A stretch of 64,000 nt of DNA from assembly GCF_000379605.1 (NCBI RefSeq), contig NZ_KB902691.1, positions 345,499 through 409,498 on the forward strand, written 5' to 3'. Each line of letters opens with the position of its first letter. Within the stretch, counting starts at the first letter, position 1. Under the pieces are notes generated by a model that saw only the letters and a list, made by a program, of their open reading frames with translations, was not told where the DNA came from and made no database searches. A program made the translations under genes and the position numbers. The stretch is from Rhizobium giardinii bv. giardinii H152 (GTDB lineage: Bacteria; Pseudomonadota; Alphaproteobacteria; Rhizobiales; Rhizobiaceae). Shown piece by piece: positions 17,243 to 25,519 of the stretch.

Positions 17243-18187
17243 TTAGGAACCGGGCGTCATGCCGACGATAAGGGTGACGACGCGGATAACAATGGGTACG
17301 AGCACGATGATCAGGCTGACTGGAAACAGGAAGGCACCGAGCGGCAACAGCATCTTGATCGGCAGGGCGTTGGCCTTCTCCTCTGCGCGGACAATGCGAA
17401 GGTCGCGCATTTCCTTGCTGTAGACCCGCAGTGTCTGCGTAACGCTCGTGCCCAGTTCCTCGGACTGCCGGAACAGGACGGAAAGTGCCCGGGCCTCGTC
17501 TATCCGCAATCGAGCGGCAAGATTGGCCAGGGCTTCCCGCAGCCGACGTCCACCGCGCACTTCCAGCATCATGATCGAAAGATGCAAACCGAAATCCTGC
17601 CGTTTGCTGACGAACTCCCGTGCGACGCGATTTGCCGCCGCCTCGAGGCTCATGCCGGCATCCAGACAGACGATCAGCATGTCCATGAAATCCGGAAAGA
17701 GCCGCCGGTACTGGCGTTCCTTGGCCTGACCGCGCCGGTCGATGTAGATATTCACCAGAATAAAGGTGATGGCCGCGGCAAACATCGCGATGACGAGCGT
17801 CGAGAGCCGTGACATCTCGGGAAAGAAATGGTCGATGGTCCAGACGGCGGCGACGAGCATCGCGACGCATACAAGCGCCCGGACTGTCTGGAACGTTGCG
17901 ACGGCGCCGGCGCTGAAATATCCCGCCCGAATCAGGCGGTTCTGAGTGGAGTTGACATTGGTGTCGCGCCGGGTGATCTCGAAATACCGGCGGACCAAGC
18001 GATTTTCCGCCTCGCCCAGATCGGCAATTGCCCCGTCGCCCAGGTACGGATCTTGGCCCGCCGCCTCGGCGGTTTCCGAAACACGGGCGCCCACCTCGCG
18101 CCGCCGGAAGACAAATTCTGAAGCGGCAGTGGAAAAGATCAGCACCGCAAAAAATACGACGATGTATATTCCATACTCTCCGAACAT
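17243..18187 (-). CDS. tadC: TadC inner-membrane pilus assembly protein
   Basis: Polytopic platform protein (314 aa, T2SS-F domain) that works with TadB and the TadA ATPase to extrude Flp pilin. The N-terminal helix (GIYIVVFFAVLIFSTAASEF) is followed by a central membrane pair near 100-150, the T2SSF core (RRLFPDFMDMLIVCLDAGMS, SVLFRQSEELGTSVTQTLRV) and a C-terminal helix pair. ATG 18187 (MFGEYG) is chosen, with TGAGG upstream and 7 bp after tadB; a longer frame would overlap tadB. It is a normal length for the family. Confidence 0.92.
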   Translation of the reverse strand: MFGEYGIYIVVFFAVLIFSTAASEFVFRRREVGARVSETAEAAGQDPYLGDGAIADLGEAENRLVRRYFEITRRDTNVNSTQNRLIRAGYFSAGAVATFQTVRALVCVAMLVAAVWTIDHFFPEMSRLSTLVIAMFAAAITFILVNIYIDRRGQAKERQYRRLFPDFMDMLIVCLDAGMSLEAAANRVAREFVSKRQDFGLHLSIMMLEVRGGRRLREALANLAARLRIDEARALSVLFRQSEELGTSVTQTLRVYSKEMRDLRIVRAEEKANALPIKMLLPLGAFLFPVSLIIVLVPIVIRVVTLIVGMTPGS

Positions 18188-18194
18188 TGCAGCC

Positions 18195-19154
18195 TCAGTA
18201 CTCGAAGTTAACCAGCTTGTAGAGAATGACATTCCCGATCGCCATGATGACCAGCAACACAGTAACGACGGTAGGTCCGTGGCCGCTGTCCCAGACGGGA
18301 TCGAAGTAGGTCGGCGAAAGCGTCCTGATCATTGCGTAAAGAAGGAAGGGATAGACCGACATGAATATCGCGGTGATCCGACCCTCCGAGGAGATCGCCC
18401 TGACCTTCGCCTTCAACATGAACCGGTCACGCAGCGTCTTTGAGAGATTCTGCAGGATTTCGACGAGATTGCCGCCCGTTCCGGCCTGAACGCTCAGGGA
18501 TATCGCCAACAGGTTCAAGTCTTCGACCCCCACGCGATCCGCAAGGTTGACGAGCGCATCTTCCAGCGCCACGCCATAGGTGAGCTCGTCCGACAGCAGG
18601 CCGAATTCTGAGCCGATAGGGTCCGGCATTTCCCGCGCAACGAGAGCGATCGCCGCGGGCAGCGGATGCCCGGCAGCGAGGCTGCGGACGGCAACGTCGA
18701 GCGCCTCAGGGAGCTTCTGCGTAAATTTGCGCATCCGCATCGCCCGCACCCGCCAAATGACAACGACGGGGACGAGAGGGCAAACCACCAGGAAAATCAC
18801 GATCCGGATCAGAGTGCTCGGCACCACAAACTGAAGAGCCAGCCAGATCAGCAGTGCGCCGGCGACGGCGTAAAGCGCAAACCGCAGCGCATCAAACTTG
18901 ATTCCGGACTGCGCATAGAACCGCCGGAGCCGCTGCATGAGGGGCAGCGATCGCCAGTCCTGGTCCGCACCGCGCTCTTTCAGCATGTCGCGGTAGGTCT
19001 TGCGATGATCGACGCTTCCGTCAAGCAGGCTCAAGCGATGGTTCACCGCCTTGTGGCGGGCGGCCGTCGTGAAATAGCCGCGCAGCAGCACTTCAGCGGA
19101 AATCAGCGCAGCGATGAACACAGTGCCGTAGACGAGGAGCAAGGTCAGGGTCAT
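18195..19154 (-). CDS. tadB: TadB inner-membrane pilus assembly protein
   Basis: T2SS-F-domain protein (319 aa) that pairs with TadC as the membrane platform of the Tad secretion system. The N-terminal helix is LTLLLVYGTVFIAALISAEV, with two helices near 85-135 (LYAVAGALLIWLALQFVV and a Val-rich segment). The core has LPEALDVAVRSLAAGHPLPA and SVQAGTGGNLVEILQNLSKT, the family signature. It overlaps tadA by 4 nt, so translation is coupled. Confidence 0.93.
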   Translation of the reverse strand: MTLTLLLVYGTVFIAALISAEVLLRGYFTTAARHKAVNHRLSLLDGSVDHRKTYRDMLKERGADQDWRSLPLMQRLRRFYAQSGIKFDALRFALYAVAGALLIWLALQFVVPSTLIRIVIFLVVCPLVPVVVIWRVRAMRMRKFTQKLPEALDVAVRSLAAGHPLPAAIALVAREMPDPIGSEFGLLSDELTYGVALEDALVNLADRVGVEDLNLLAISLSVQAGTGGNLVEILQNLSKTLRDRFMLKAKVRAISSEGRITAIFMSVYPFLLYAMIRTLSPTYFDPVWDSGHGPTVVTVLLVIMAIGNVILYKLVNFEY

Positions 19155-20590
19155 GATTTACCTCCCGTCTGCAAGGGTGCTCCGGGTTCGAAGATCGCTG
19201 CAGGGACGATGATGCCGAGTTCGGCGAATTCCTCGACGAAGCGGGGGCGAAGGCCGGTGGCGCGGAATTCCCCGCGAATGCGGCCATCGTCATCCGTGCC
19301 GGTCTTTTTGAATTTCATGATCTCCTGCATCTGGACGACTTCGCCCTCCATGCCGGTGATTTCGGAAACCGAGACGACCTTGCGAGTGCCGTCGCTGAGG
19401 CGTTGGACCTGGACGATGAGCGTGATCGCAGACGCGATCTGGGAACGGACGCTGAGCTGAGACATCGGCATGCCGGCCATGCCGACCATCTGCTCGAGGC
19501 GACCGACGGCGTCCCGCGGCGTATTGGCATGAATCGTCGTCATCGATCCTTCGTGACCCGTGTTCATCGCCTGCAGCATGTCGAACGCCTCCTCGCCACG
19601 GACTTCGCCGACGATGATGCGATCGGGACGCATACGCAGCGCATTCTTCAGCAGTTCGCGCTGGCGAATCTCGTTGCGACCATCAAGCGTCGGCGGTCGG
19701 GTTTCCAATCGACCGACATGCGGTTGCTGCAGCTGGAGTTCGGCCGCGTCCTCGATGGTGATCAGGCGCTCCTTCTCGGAGATCTGCGACGACATGGCGT
19801 TGAGCAAGGTCGTCTTGCCCGAGCCGGTACCACCGGAGATGATCATCGAGACCTTGCCCTTGACGGCGGCGCTGAGCAGGATGCGCATTGCGTTTGGCAT
19901 CGCCCCGTATTCGACCAGGCGTTCCAGCGTCAGCGGCGAACGCGTGAATTTGCGGATTGAAACGAGCGGGCCATCGACCGAGATCGGCCGGATGGCGACG
20001 TTGACACGTGACCCGTCCTTGAGGCGGGCATCGACCAAAGGTGTCGATTCGTCGACGCGTCGCCCGACGGCGGAGACGATCTTGTTGACCACCCGCAGCA
20101 GGTGATCCTCGTCCTTGAAGCGCACCGCCGTGCACTCGAGCTTGCCACGCCGTTCCACATAGACGCTGTTGTGACCGTTGATCAGAATATCGGCGATCGA
20201 ATCGTCGGCCAGCAGCGGCTCAATGGGCCCCAGCCCCAGCATCTCGTCGGTGATGTCCTGGATCAGATCATTGATTTCCTTGGCATTGAGCGGAAAGTTG
20301 TTCTGTCGGATATAGTCCTTGACCAGCGGCCGGATCTCGGCCGCAATCTCTTCATTGTCGAGCATGTCAAGAATGCCGAGATTGATGCGATCGAGCAGAT
20401 AGCGATGCAGGTTGACCCGTTCGGCCACCATGTCCCGGCCAAGCGATGTTTCCTGTTCGGTCGCCACAGGCCCGCTGCTTGCCTGCGGCGCGATCTGGGC
20501 TCCATCGACGGCGAGGTCGGCAATCTCCGAATGTTCCTCGCCTTCCGGCTGCCGCTGCTTGTAAAAACGTCCGATGAACCCGCTTGTCAT
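19151..20590 (-). CDS. tadA: TadA/CpaF pilus secretion ATPase
   Basis: Hexameric GspE/VirB11-type ATPase (479 aa) that powers Flp pilus biogenesis. Walker A is GGTGSGKT (253-260); the Asp box LITIEDAAELQL, Walker B region LRMRPDRIIVGEVRGEEAFD and His box GSMTTIHANTPRDA are all intact. The N-terminal 60 residues are variable. It lies between the L,D-transpeptidase (19 bp away) and tadB (4-nt overlap). Confidence 0.96.
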   Translation of the reverse strand: MTSGFIGRFYKQRQPEGEEHSEIADLAVDGAQIAPQASSGPVATEQETSLGRDMVAERVNLHRYLLDRINLGILDMLDNEEIAAEIRPLVKDYIRQNNFPLNAKEINDLIQDITDEMLGLGPIEPLLADDSIADILINGHNSVYVERRGKLECTAVRFKDEDHLLRVVNKIVSAVGRRVDESTPLVDARLKDGSRVNVAIRPISVDGPLVSIRKFTRSPLTLERLVEYGAMPNAMRILLSAAVKGKVSMIISGGTGSGKTTLLNAMSSQISEKERLITIEDAAELQLQQPHVGRLETRPPTLDGRNEIRQRELLKNALRMRPDRIIVGEVRGEEAFDMLQAMNTGHEGSMTTIHANTPRDAVGRLEQMVGMAGMPMSQLSVRSQIASAITLIVQVQRLSDGTRKVVSVSEITGMEGEVVQMQEIMKFKKTGTDDDGRIRGEFRATGLRPRFVEEFAELGIIVPAAIFEPGAPLQTGGKS

Positions 20591-20609
20591 CAGTTTCCCC
20601 CTTGGTCGA

Positions 20610-21209
20610 CTATTTCACAATTACCGTGGCTCCGACCTTCACCCGGTTGTAGAGATCGATCACGTCGGCATTGCTCATGCGGAAGCATCCCGAGGACGCG
20701 AATCCGCCGACCGTCGACTGATCGTTGGTCCCGTGAATGCGATAGAGCGTGTCGGCATTTCCCCGGTAGAGATAGATCCCACGAGCGCCGAGCGGATTGA
20801 ACGGGCCGGCAGGCACGAGCTCGGGAAGATCCGGTGCGCGCACCTTCATCTCGGCCGGCGGCCGCCAATCCGGCCACTCGGCTTTATGACCGACCCTGAC
20901 AACGCCGCTCCAGCGGAAGCCGTCGCGGCCGACGCCGATTTTGTAGCGGATGGCACGGTTGCCGGAGACGATGAGATCGAGCGTCCGGTCCTTGCTGACG
21001 ATGATGATGGTGCCGGATGGATAATTTTGCTGCGCAGCCACGATCACGCCGGTGGTTGGCCCAAGGTTTCGCGGCACCAGCCCGCTCGCCAGGGCCTGCG
21101 TCGCAGGGATCGCAAACCAGAAAGACGCAGCGACCACGATACCGCGAATCACTCGTTGCCAGGCGACCCTTTTGCCGCTCAGTGCCTCTGGTCGGCTGCG
21201 CCACTTCAT
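20610..21209 (-). CDS. L,D-transpeptidase (YkuD) embedded in the Tad operon
   Basis: Exported ErfK/YbiS-family enzyme (199 aa) that forms or trims meso-DAP crosslinks in peptidoglycan or attaches proteins to it. A signal-like hydrophobic segment lies at about 20-41 (GIVVAASFWFAIPATQALA). The catalytic motif is IHGTND (His159) and SSGCFRMSN (Cys175), as in active YkuD domains. ATG 21209 overlaps the CpaE stop (ATGA), so it is translated with the pilus genes. The position between tadZ and tadA suggests it opens or reinforces the cell wall around the pilus machine. A longer in-frame start would run inside cpaE. Confidence 0.9.
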   Translation of the reverse strand: MKWRSRPEALSGKRVAWQRVIRGIVVAASFWFAIPATQALASGLVPRNLGPTTGVIVAAQQNYPSGTIIIVSKDRTLDLIVSGNRAIRYKIGVGRDGFRWSGVVRVGHKAEWPDWRPPAEMKVRAPDLPELVPAGPFNPLGARGIYLYRGNADTLYRIHGTNDQSTVGGFASSGCFRMSNADVIDLYNRVKVGATVIVK

Positions 21210-22348
21210 CTGACGAGCGCTCCCAGTTTGCTGACAGAGCCGCAGAAACGCGAACGCGCATTGACCTCGAACGGCAATACGCCGCGGTTCACCGCCTCGT
21301 TCAGCGTATCCCAATCATCGGCGATGATTTGCGCGCGGACATCCTTGAAGATCTTGTCGATCTGCTGGCGGCGCACACCAAGGCTGAAGAGCTTGGTGCG
21401 GTATTTGTTGATGACGACAAAAATCTGGTCCGAATTGCCGCGCAGCCGCACCAGGTTGAGGAACAGTTCCTTGGCCTCGTGCAGCGCGGGGATCGTCATT
21501 TCGGTGACGATGCAGATGCTGTTGGCGGACCCCAGCACATCCTCCTTCCACGGCGTGTTGTAGTAGGGAATATCGAGCACCGTGTGATTGCTCTCGAAGG
21601 CTGCGACATCCAGCATCCGCAGCACAAGTTCCGCACCCTTGGGCGTCAGAAGCACCGACGGTTGCTTGAACGATAGCAAAGAAAAGCCGCCCGGATGGCG
21701 CTTGCGCACGAGATCGATGAATTCGAGATCGACCCGTGACGGATTTGCCATGATGGGCTTCAGATCATAGTCGTTGACAAGGTTGAGATAGTAGCCCAGC
21801 GACCCGGACGAGAAATCCATGTCGAACAGATCGACGCGCGGCGAGGAATTTTTTGTCGGCTGGGCCAAGACGTGGGCGAGCGAGGAGGCAATCACGCTGG
21901 CGCCTGCCCCGCCAACGGCCGAGACGATGGCATGGACTCGGCTTTCATTGGCGCCTGCGGTCGGCGCGTGGGTCGAGATCATGTCGATCAGCGCGCGGCG
22001 TTCGAGCGGTTTCTTCAGCCAGTCGTTGCCGTTCAGGCGAAACAGCAGCCGCAATTTATCATCCGGCAGATCTTCCGAGACGACCACCAACGGCGTACTG
22101 CGATGCTTGCTGCGGAAGGCAAACAACTCCGGATGGGTCAGCATCTCCCCGTCGTCGACATCCAGCACGATCAGGTTGAACTGCGCCACGTCGATCCGTG
22201 CTGCGTCTTTGACCGCCATCACGGCCATATGGCGCACATCGTAGCGCGAAAGGGAACCGAACGTGTCGAGCATGAAGCTCGCAGCAGCCGCATCGTCGGA
22301 GAGAACAAGAATCTTAGTGGTCGCTGCAAAGTTCATATGAGCCGTCAT
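21206..22348 (-). CDS. cpaE: CpaE/TadZ-like pilus localisation protein
   Basis: Tad-system protein (380 aa from ATG 22348) of the TadZ/CpaE family, which positions the pilus machine. The N-terminal receiver-like domain is about residues 10-125 (KILVLSDDAAAASFML, LIVLDVDDGEML). The C-terminal MinD/ParA-like domain has a degenerate P-loop, AVGGAGASVIASSLAHVLA, where the usual GK(S/T) lysine is absent, as in other TadZ/CpaE proteins. Later segments DLFDMDFSSGSLGYYLNL and FVVINKYR match the deviant ATPase fold. In-frame GTG 22360 and ATG 22336 are alternative starts. It overlaps the L,D-transpeptidase gene. Confidence 0.88.
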   Translation of the reverse strand: MTAHMNFAATTKILVLSDDAAAASFMLDTFGSLSRYDVRHMAVMAVKDAARIDVAQFNLIVLDVDDGEMLTHPELFAFRSKHRSTPLVVVSEDLPDDKLRLLFRLNGNDWLKKPLERRALIDMISTHAPTAGANESRVHAIVSAVGGAGASVIASSLAHVLAQPTKNSSPRVDLFDMDFSSGSLGYYLNLVNDYDLKPIMANPSRVDLEFIDLVRKRHPGGFSLLSFKQPSVLLTPKGAELVLRMLDVAAFESNHTVLDIPYYNTPWKEDVLGSANSICIVTEMTIPALHEAKELFLNLVRLRGNSDQIFVVINKYRTKLFSLGVRRQQIDKIFKDVRAQIIADDWDTLNEAVNRGVLPFEVNARSRFCGSVSKLGALVR

Positions 22349-22389
22349 GTCGCTTACCACGCAATATCAAGGGTTTAGCATTATAGCTT

Positions 22390-23004
22390 TCAGCAGGTGG
22401 AACATGTCTTTAAGTCTTCGGTCGTAATGGTTACCGGATGGGCGGGAATGACGACGTCATTAAGCCCCAGCAAAGCACCGAGAACCGGCAAATCAAAAGT
22501 AATATCACGAACTTCCAGCCGCATCGTCAGCACCGGCCCGTCCGGCCGACCCCAATAGCCGAGCCCCGAGCGCTGATAAGTGACCACCAGCTTGTCCGGG
22601 GTAATGCGCCAGTTTAAATCGCAAATGCCCGGCCGCGGATCCCCCGCCTCACAGGTCCCGTCGCTTCCCTGCACAATCCGGCTCAATTCAGCGCTGCAGT
22701 TCGCAAGCCCAGGTCCGCACACCGAGGATATCGTCGAATCGTTCGGCGTTGCATCGCCATTATTCAGCGGATCGTCAGCGTCGGCCGGGAAGACATCATC
22801 GAAATCACTTGTCAGCGGATCGGATACGGCCGCAAGGCGCGCGCCATATTGCAGCGCCTTCACCGTCTGGTTCCACTGCGACATGGCGTAACCGAACTCG
22901 ACGAAGGCGGCGAAGACAAGAAGCACGATCGGGATCGTGATCAGGCCTTCGGTCAGGGACACGCCGCGATCGTCCCTCCAGAAGGAAAGTCGAAGATCTA
23001 CCAT
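22390..23004 (-). CDS. TadE/TadG-like minor pilin-type protein
   Basis: Single-pass exported protein (204 aa) with the TadE-type N-terminus RGVSLTEGLITIPIVLLVFA (about 13-32), a likely processing site with conserved Glu, then a periplasmic domain with six Cys (for example SSVCGPGLANCS and the C-terminal KTCSTC). Minor pilins of this family are processed by the prepilin peptidase and initiate or cap Flp pili. It overlaps the next TadE-like gene by 7 nt. The symbol is left blank because E, F and G cannot be separated safely. Confidence 0.85.
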   Translation of the reverse strand: MVDLRLSFWRDDRGVSLTEGLITIPIVLLVFAAFVEFGYAMSQWNQTVKALQYGARLAAVSDPLTSDFDDVFPADADDPLNNGDATPNDSTISSVCGPGLANCSAELSRIVQGSDGTCEAGDPRPGICDLNWRITPDKLVVTYQRSGLGYWGRPDGPVLTMRLEVRDITFDLPVLGALLGLNDVVIPAHPVTITTEDLKTCSTC

Positions 23005-23480
23005 CCCATATACCTCTCTTCGTGAGAGGAATTGATGGTGATCTCGTCGACACCGAGCCAGGCGAACAGCGGCGAGGTTTCATAGAGATGTGCTGTCTGC
23101 ACGGTGATCGTGCCATCGGCATCGACCGGAATGACGGTGATATCGGCAAGATCGGGACCCCAGCCACGCACGCGTAGCGCAGCGCCGTCCGCCGGCCCCT
23201 GGGTTCCATAGAAAGCGATCAGTTTCGCGGTCGCCGTTGAACAGCTTGACGTATAGGTCGGCGAGGTTGGCCTGCAACGCGACAGGTAGCGCCCGGCATC
23301 CCTCAAACCCGCGTCGATCTGCATTCGCTCCCAGAAGATGTTGCCGAATTCGAGGATGCCTGCGGCGAACAGCGTCACGAAGGGCACGGCCAGCAGCGCC
23401 TCGGCGAGCACGGCCCCGTCTTCTTTCTGCCAGAAGCCGAACCGCAGCCGGCGGAGAATGAAGGTTCGCAGCGCCATCAT
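22998..23480 (-). CDS. TadE-like minor pilin-type protein
   Basis: Small TadE-family protein (160 aa). A basic N-terminus is followed by DGAVLAEALLAVPFVTLFAA (about 20-39), which fits the prepilin-like hydrophobic stretch with the conserved Glu. The remaining part is a short periplasmic domain with a Cys pair (RCRPTSPTYTSSC). It overlaps the TadG-like gene upstream by 4 nt and the second TadE-like gene downstream by 7 nt, so the three are translated together. Confidence 0.85.
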   Translation of the reverse strand: MMALRTFILRRLRFGFWQKEDGAVLAEALLAVPFVTLFAAGILEFGNIFWERMQIDAGLRDAGRYLSRCRPTSPTYTSSCSTATAKLIAFYGTQGPADGAALRVRGWGPDLADITVIPVDADGTITVQTAHLYETSPLFAWLGVDEITINSSHEERYMGW

Positions 23481-25081
23481 CTGACCAGCTCCGCCTCTTC
23501 CCGCAGGAATTCATCAAGCGTGCCGCGGCCGCCCTTGCCCGTGATGTCGATTATTTCAAGCGAAAGATAGCGCTCGCTGCCGGCCTTGACCGCCGGTTTG
23601 GTCATGAACATGCGCGCGAAGGCAACCGCCTCCGTCTGCTTGTGGCCGTTGAGATGATCAACCGATGCCTCGTAGCCACAATTGACGATCGCGGCGAATA
23701 TCTCGCGACGATCGCCGTATTCGTCCGCCGTGTAATTCGAAAGGTCAGGGCCCGAATAGCACTGGCCGCCGCCTGTCGTGGGCGTGCCGATCTCGCCGTT
23801 CGCCGAGGCATGGCTGAGCAGCGCCGCGGTGTTGAGCTCGTAACGATAGACATCGTAGGCGGAGGGCCGGCTCGGTGTTCCGCCTGCCTGCGGCGGATAG
23901 CTGGAGTGGTTGCTGAGGACCGCGCTGACCGACGGCGCCGTGCCGCCCTGTGCGACGCTCCAGTAGTTTGCGTAGTCCCAATTGTTGCTGCTGCTGATCT
24001 TGCCGCCGCCGAGCGGGGACATGGCTGCACCGTAACCCAATGGTACCGCCTTGGTGACATCTCCGACGATGTCGCCGACCATCACGGGTTCATAGCCCTT
24101 GCAGGCGTTCTGTCCCGTTTCCTTTTGTGCGGAACGCACGTTCTGGGCGGGGCGATAACGGCCATCACTGCGCGCGTTCTTGAACGAACCCTCATAAATA
24201 CCGAAGCGCGTATTGACGCCGGCCTCCACCGGCCCGGCGACGGCACCGGTCTGGGTATCCAGGCTATCCTGCGTATAGCAGGCTCCCGGATTGCCGGTCG
24301 CAAGGGCTTCGGCCAGCACGTTCGCGCCATTGCCAAGAGGGGTTCTCAGGAACCCGAAATTGCCAGGCCCGGGATTGGACGAAGACGTGGTGTGCATCTC
24401 GATCTGCCGGCCGTAGAGATTGCCCGCCGCAAAGTTGGTATGGAGATCCGCCGCCGCCTGCTCGCTGGCGGCCTGGCTCGTATTTCCAGCCGGCTCATAG
24501 GGATTGCAGATGAAGATCGGCGTGATATCGCAGGCACTTGCGTGATAGACGGCAACCGCATCCGCCGAAACATTGATCGTATCCCGATTGAAGCCCACCG
24601 GTATCGGGAAGATCGTCTGCATGGCCTGAGGCTTGGCAGCGACCCAGGCATAGGCTGCCTCGTTTGGATCCGTCGTCACCATGGAACCGGGGATGGGATC
24701 GTCATCGTCATCGGGAATAGCCGTGAGGAACGTGACGGTGACCGTACTCGCGGCATCGTCACCGGCGTCGTAGGACACCGTGAGGCTGGAGCCGAGCGAC
24801 ATGCCGGCGCCGCCGCCGGCAAAGGCAGCGGTATTGGCAAGCTTCTCGATCGCGGCCTCGGCCCGCGTGATCGCATCATCGCGCCCGTCGAGTTCACGGG
24901 CGCCGGTCAGCGCCATCGCATCGACGGCGTTCTGAAGGTCGGTATGAAGATTGCCGGTGCGACCGACATCGATCACCAGCAGCGAAAAGCCCAGCAGCAG
25001 CGGCATGGATATCAGCGTCAAAGCGATGACGTAGCCACGATTGTCATTCCAGAATCGCCTGATAGCCGTACTCAATAACAT
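23477..25081 (-). CDS. tadG: TadG-like pilus assembly protein
   Basis: Large TadG-type protein (534 aa). The N-terminal TadE/Flp-like segment RGYVIALTLISMPLLLGFSL (about 15-34) is followed by a long periplasmic domain with DLQNAVDAMALTGARELDG, typical of TadG, and scattered cysteines (CDITPIFICNPYEP, GACYTQDS, GQNACKGYEP, GGQCYSGPD, AIVNCGYE). TadG anchors or completes the outer-membrane part of the Tad machine. It opens the TadG-TadE-TadE block, 117 bp after the small lipoprotein gene. Confidence 0.88.
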   Translation of the reverse strand: MLLSTAIRRFWNDNRGYVIALTLISMPLLLGFSLLVIDVGRTGNLHTDLQNAVDAMALTGARELDGRDDAITRAEAAIEKLANTAAFAGGGAGMSLGSSLTVSYDAGDDAASTVTVTFLTAIPDDDDDPIPGSMVTTDPNEAAYAWVAAKPQAMQTIFPIPVGFNRDTINVSADAVAVYHASACDITPIFICNPYEPAGNTSQAASEQAAADLHTNFAAGNLYGRQIEMHTTSSSNPGPGNFGFLRTPLGNGANVLAEALATGNPGACYTQDSLDTQTGAVAGPVEAGVNTRFGIYEGSFKNARSDGRYRPAQNVRSAQKETGQNACKGYEPVMVGDIVGDVTKAVPLGYGAAMSPLGGGKISSSNNWDYANYWSVAQGGTAPSVSAVLSNHSSYPPQAGGTPSRPSAYDVYRYELNTAALLSHASANGEIGTPTTGGGQCYSGPDLSNYTADEYGDRREIFAAIVNCGYEASVDHLNGHKQTEAVAFARMFMTKPAVKAGSERYLSLEIIDITGKGGRGTLDEFLREEAELVR

Positions 25082-25198
25082 TGGCCTATCCCCCGATCAC
25101 GGCGCCTCTTCCGCCGTGACGTGTTGCGTTTACTGCATTCCTTTCCGCCGCTGCTTCTTTATTCCGCTCGTCAATTCCCGCTCGTCGCCGGCTCCCCG

Positions 25199-25519
25199 TT
25201 ACTGCCCGTACAGCGGCGATCCGTTCGTTCCCATTGTTGCCGCCGGCAGGATCACCGCCGTTTGCGGCGTCGCGGCCGGCTGGCTGGCGCCGTTGTAGTT
25301 GCGCATCACCTTCTGGATGGTCTTGCCGTCCGTGGTGATGCGGGTGTTCTCGGCCACCTGCGGGAAAGGATCCTGTATGTGGATGCCCTTGTTGGCCTCC
25401 ACTGCATTGCCCAATCCAAACGTGATCGAATCACGGTGGTTCATGTAGTCGGCGCAGCCCGAGACTAGGCTTGCGGCAGCCAGAACCAGGAGGACTCGCT
25501 TATTTCTTTGCAACAGCAA
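25199..25519 (-). CDS. Small Tad-locus lipoprotein (CpaD position)
   Basis: Short lipoprotein (106 aa if initiated at TTG 25519). The signal is LQRNKRVLLVLAAASLVSGC with lipobox VSGC, and the mature part has conserved-looking VEANKGIHIQDPFPQVAENT and IQKVMRNYNG. A GGGAGG sequence sits 5 nt before TTG 25519, which favours that start over ATG 25555, whose leader would not be a signal peptide. The start lies inside the end of cpaC (20-bp overlap). It occupies the CpaD place between the secretin gene and tadG, so a role at the outer membrane is likely. Full CpaD is longer, so no symbol is given. Confidence 0.78.
   Translation of the reverse strand: MLLQRNKRVLLVLAAASLVSGCADYMNHRDSITFGLGNAVEANKGIHIQDPFPQVAENTRITTDGKTIQKVMRNYNGASQPAATPQTAVILPAATMGTNGSPLYGQ

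Noticed and set aside
23642..25078. Plus-strand open frame of 478 codons opposite tadG
   Set aside because: Antisense shadow of a high-GC gene; Arg/Gly/Ile-rich without a fold signature.
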